The notes below the pieces were generated by a model that saw only the letters and a program-made list of their open reading frames with translations, made no database searches and was not told the origin of the DNA. From contig PWZC01000281.1 in the NCBI GenBank assembly GCA_003567615.1, positions 1-51,707 on the forward strand: a DNA stretch of 51,707 nucleotides, given 5' to 3'. Both the position numbers and the translations under genes were made by a program. This DNA comes from Gemmatimonadota bacterium (GTDB lineage Bacteria > Gemmatimonadota > Gemmatimonadetes > Longimicrobiales > Gaopeijiaceae). Positions within the stretch are counted from its first letter, which is position 1, and each line of letters begins with the position of its first letter. Positions 49,605-51,707 of this stretch are shown piece after piece.

Positions 49605-50633
49605 ATGTCCGCTGCGCGCCTGGAAGTTTCAGCGATCCTCCTCACCTACAACTGTGTCGACTTCGCGGCCGCAGCCCTCGAAAGCGTTCTCTCCCAGGAC
49701 TGCGAACCCATGGAGATCCTCGTCTCCGACGACGCGTCGTCGGACGGCACCTTCGAGGTCATCCGGAGAGAGGTGGAAAACTATTCCGGATCCCACCGGG
49801 TGAGGGTTCGTCGACGAGGGTCCACCTCCGGGAGCAAGAGCGCTCACCTGAACGAGGTCATCCCCATGACTTCAGGCCATGTCCTGGTCTCGTTCGATGG
49901 TGACGACGTGTCGGTGCCCGGCAGGGTCCGAACCCTTACCGATGCATTTCTTCGGAATCCTGAGGTCCAGGCGGTCTATTCGGGGTACAGCCTGATTGAC
50001 GAGAAGGGCCGCCATCGGGGTTCCGGGCGGGTGCCCCATCCCGACCCTGGGTCGACCCCGGCCCGTTGGTTCGCCAGGGTGGATGCCTTTGCCGCAGGAG
50101 CGACCCTGGCGTTACGGCGGGAGGTCGTGGACGTGTTCGGCCCCCTGGACCCTCGCATTCACGAGGACGTGGTCCTTCCCTTCCGGGCCAGTCTAATGGG
50201 GGACGTGTCCTTCATCGACGAGGATCTGGTGAAGGTACGTCGCTGGGGCGGGAGCCTCACGGCCGACCGGGCGCGCTTCCAATCCCTGGCCGGCTATCGA
50301 ACATGGATGCTGACGGGTATCGACAAGGCCCGAAGGCAGTTCCGGAGTCGCCTCGCGGACTTCGACACGGCGGAGCGCCTCATGCTCCCCCGTGCCCCCG
50401 ACTTGGAGGGACTCCGGAAGGTTGCCCGCGATTCCCTTGCCGAAGCCGAGGCCAGCGCCGGGCTCGTGGACCCGTCTCCATGGACGCGGTGGCGGTGCTT
50501 TCTGCGCTTGTGGAGGTCGGGCAGTTCCGCGTACGAGATTCTGCAGAACGCAGCCCTGGCGTTCTTCCCCCGACTCTACCTCTTCTACAAGCGGAAGACT
50601 CTGGGTACGGGAAGCGAACCAGGCCCACTTTAG
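49605..50633 (+). CDS. Family 2 glycosyltransferase
   Basis: 342 aa from ATG 49605. The open frame begins earlier, at 49554, but that start lies inside the previous gene. GT-A signatures: VSAILLTYNCVDFAAAALESVLSQD, ILVSDDASSDGT, MTSGHVLVSFDGDDVSVPGRV, and HEDVVLPFRASLMG as the base region. The last 60 residues are basic and hydrophobic. Confidence 0.9.
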   Translation: MSAARLEVSAILLTYNCVDFAAAALESVLSQDCEPMEILVSDDASSDGTFEVIRREVENYSGSHRVRVRRRGSTSGSKSAHLNEVIPMTSGHVLVSFDGDDVSVPGRVRTLTDAFLRNPEVQAVYSGYSLIDEKGRHRGSGRVPHPDPGSTPARWFARVDAFAAGATLALRREVVDVFGPLDPRIHEDVVLPFRASLMGDVSFIDEDLVKVRRWGGSLTADRARFQSLAGYRTWMLTGIDKARRQFRSRLADFDTAERLMLPRAPDLEGLRKVARDSLAEAEASAGLVDPSPWTRWRCFLRLWRSGSSAYEILQNAALAFFPRLYLFYKRKTLGTGSEPGPL

Positions 50634-50682
50634 CCGCATGGCACCGGTGGGATACAACATCCGTCTCCAAGGAGGGCTCGCC

Positions 50683-51585
50683 ATGAGGGGGTCGAAGGAA
50701 CATATCCACAAGACCATGGACCGGGACGACCTGCTCCAACCGGAGGGAGCGGCGTTGGTCCGGCGGCTCGACAATCTGGCCCGGGAAATGGAAGCTCGCC
50801 GGCTTCCTGTCACGTCCTGGTATGGAGGCCTTCCGCATCGTGGCTTCGAACTGTCTGCGGGAGGTCTTCGGGCCCTGGGCAGACGGGTGCTGGGCCGGGA
50901 CCGTCGGGTTGGGGCCACTGCGGAGGTAAACCGGGGGGGGCTCTCCTACGAGCCGGTGCCGGGGATCACCGACGATAGGCGACACCCATGGTTCCTCTAC
51001 TGGGAGGCCTTCTGGGCAACCACCCGCGGGCCCCGGATCCGCACCTCCTCCCGGGTCCTGGACGCCGGGGGTACGGCGTCGCTGTTCAGCAGCTATCTGG
51101 CCTCGCTGGGAGCCGAGACCCACTCCATCGACCTGAACGAACGGCTGGTGGCCGCCGGGGACGAAACAACAAAAGCCATGGGATGGAACATGCAATCGTA
51201 TTGCATGGACATGACCGACCTCCGGTTCGAAGACGAATGGTTCGATCACGCCTACTCCATCTGCGTGTTCGAGCACCTCGATGCCGGACTTCGACGCCGG
51301 GCACTCCAGGAGATCGGGAGGGTCCTCAAACCCGGGGGCGTGCTGTCCATCACCTTCGACTACGGGGCGCCCGGGGTATACCTGGCGGGCTCGGGTGTCG
51401 ACACCCGACCGGAGAACCTGATTCGGACCCCGGAGGACGTCGCACGCCATTTCTGGTCCTGTGACGAGTTCGAACCGGTGGGCGGCGCCCATTTCATGGA
51501 CAATGGAAAACGTTATCTGGCCTGGCCCGATGACCCGAGCCTGCGATATACGTTCGGTGCCGTGTTCCTTCGAAAGAAAGGGTGA
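50683..51585 (+). CDS. SAM-dependent methyltransferase
   Basis: 300 aa from ATG 50683, chosen for the strong AAGGAGGG site at 50669-50676; ATG 50638 adds 15 residues without support. The methyltransferase core reads RVLDAGGTASLFSSYLASLG (motif I with GGT), IDLNERLVAAG, FDHAYSICVFEHLDA and IGRVLKPGGVLSITFDYGAP. The N-terminal 100 residues are unrecognised. It is the last gene of the twelve-gene operon and is convergent with the zinc-ribbon gene 8 nt away. Confidence 0.88.
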   Translation: MRGSKEHIHKTMDRDDLLQPEGAALVRRLDNLAREMEARRLPVTSWYGGLPHRGFELSAGGLRALGRRVLGRDRRVGATAEVNRGGLSYEPVPGITDDRRHPWFLYWEAFWATTRGPRIRTSSRVLDAGGTASLFSSYLASLGAETHSIDLNERLVAAGDETTKAMGWNMQSYCMDMTDLRFEDEWFDHAYSICVFEHLDAGLRRRALQEIGRVLKPGGVLSITFDYGAPGVYLAGSGVDTRPENLIRTPEDVARHFWSCDEFEPVGGAHFMDNGKRYLAWPDDPSLRYTFGAVFLRKKG

Positions 51586-51592
51586 ACCCCCC

Positions 51593-51707
51593 CTACGGAT
51601 CCGAGCAGTCCCGCTGGTACCCGCACTGGAGGCAGAGGAGCTTGCAGTGGCGGTTCAGCATGGGGGCGCCGCAGAGGTCGCAGTGGAAGGCCTCCGCTTC
51701 CTCCACC
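51593..51707 (-). CDS. Zinc-ribbon protein, C-terminal fragment (cut by window edge)
   Basis: The minus strand reads VEEAEAFHCDLCGAPMLNRH, then CKLLCLQCGYQRDCSDP and a TAG stop. CDLC and CLQC make two CxxC knuckles, with further Cys and His nearby, consistent with a small zinc ribbon. Only the last 37 residues are in the window, so its role is unknown. Confidence 0.7.
   Translation of the reverse strand, partial: VEEAEAFHCDLCGAPMLNRHCKLLCLQCGYQRDCSDP

Overview
The window is GC-rich bacterial DNA, apart from a lower-GC patch at about 7.5-9.7 kb. It comes from a Gram-negative cell envelope organism: a Wza-type outer-membrane export protein and a Wzz/BY-kinase protein are present. The mix of surface-polysaccharide genes with lasso-peptide genes, and the frequent 4-nt gene overlaps, would suit Gemmatimonadota or a similar phylum. 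That assignment is inference; there is no rRNA or tRNA to confirm it. No CRISPR array, tRNA, insertion sequence or phage gene was seen.

Layout. (1) 1-9.8 kb: a partial initiating sugar-phosphate transferase on the minus strand faces away from a plus-strand polysaccharide operon (chain-length/tyrosine kinase, Wza-like export, ABC exporter, UDP-GlcNAc 2-epimerase). The operon is followed by a lower-GC patch with a nonsense-interrupted glycosyltransferase and an intact GT2. (2) 9.8-19.6 kb: a lasso-peptide locus with two precursors and two cyclases. One minus-strand unit reads cyclase C1, precursor A1, B2 peptidase, ABC ATPase, ABC permease. A divergent plus-strand unit reads PqqD-like RRE (B1) and HPr-kinase-like. 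A second minus-strand unit reads precursor A2, cyclase C2, nucleotidyltransferase. Precursor A2 is only 53 codons long. (3) 19.8-25.6 kb: aldehyde dehydrogenase, an M50 membrane protease, a second ABC exporter paralogous to the one at 4.6 kb, and a GT4. (4) 25.7-37.8 kb: a nine-gene minus-strand glycan operon, nearly every junction a 4-nt overlap, with a DPM-like/GT39 lipid-linked sugar module, an asparagine synthase, and a GlpD-like dehydrogenase fused to a metallohydrolase-like domain. (5) 38.1-51.6 kb: a twelve-gene plus-strand glycan operon, including a formyltransferase-like/GT4 fusion. (6) The right edge holds the C-terminus of a zinc-ribbon protein.

The genes fit a cell-surface factory. 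Polysaccharide precursors are made and modified by epimerases, amidotransferases, methyltransferases, an acyltransferase and deacetylases; glycosyltransferases assemble them and ABC/Wza/Wzz proteins export them. The lasso locus sits inside this block.

Two observations stand out. First, the lasso locus appears to make two lasso peptides with one shared RRE/protease pair: both leaders are 20 residues, both cores place Asp at position 9, and both tails carry two cysteines. Second, GG-N10-GC elements resembling sigma-54 -24/-12 promoters (TGGCAC-N5-TTGC) lie, correctly oriented, upstream of most transcription units, both lasso and polysaccharide. This suggests one shared sigma-54 regulon.
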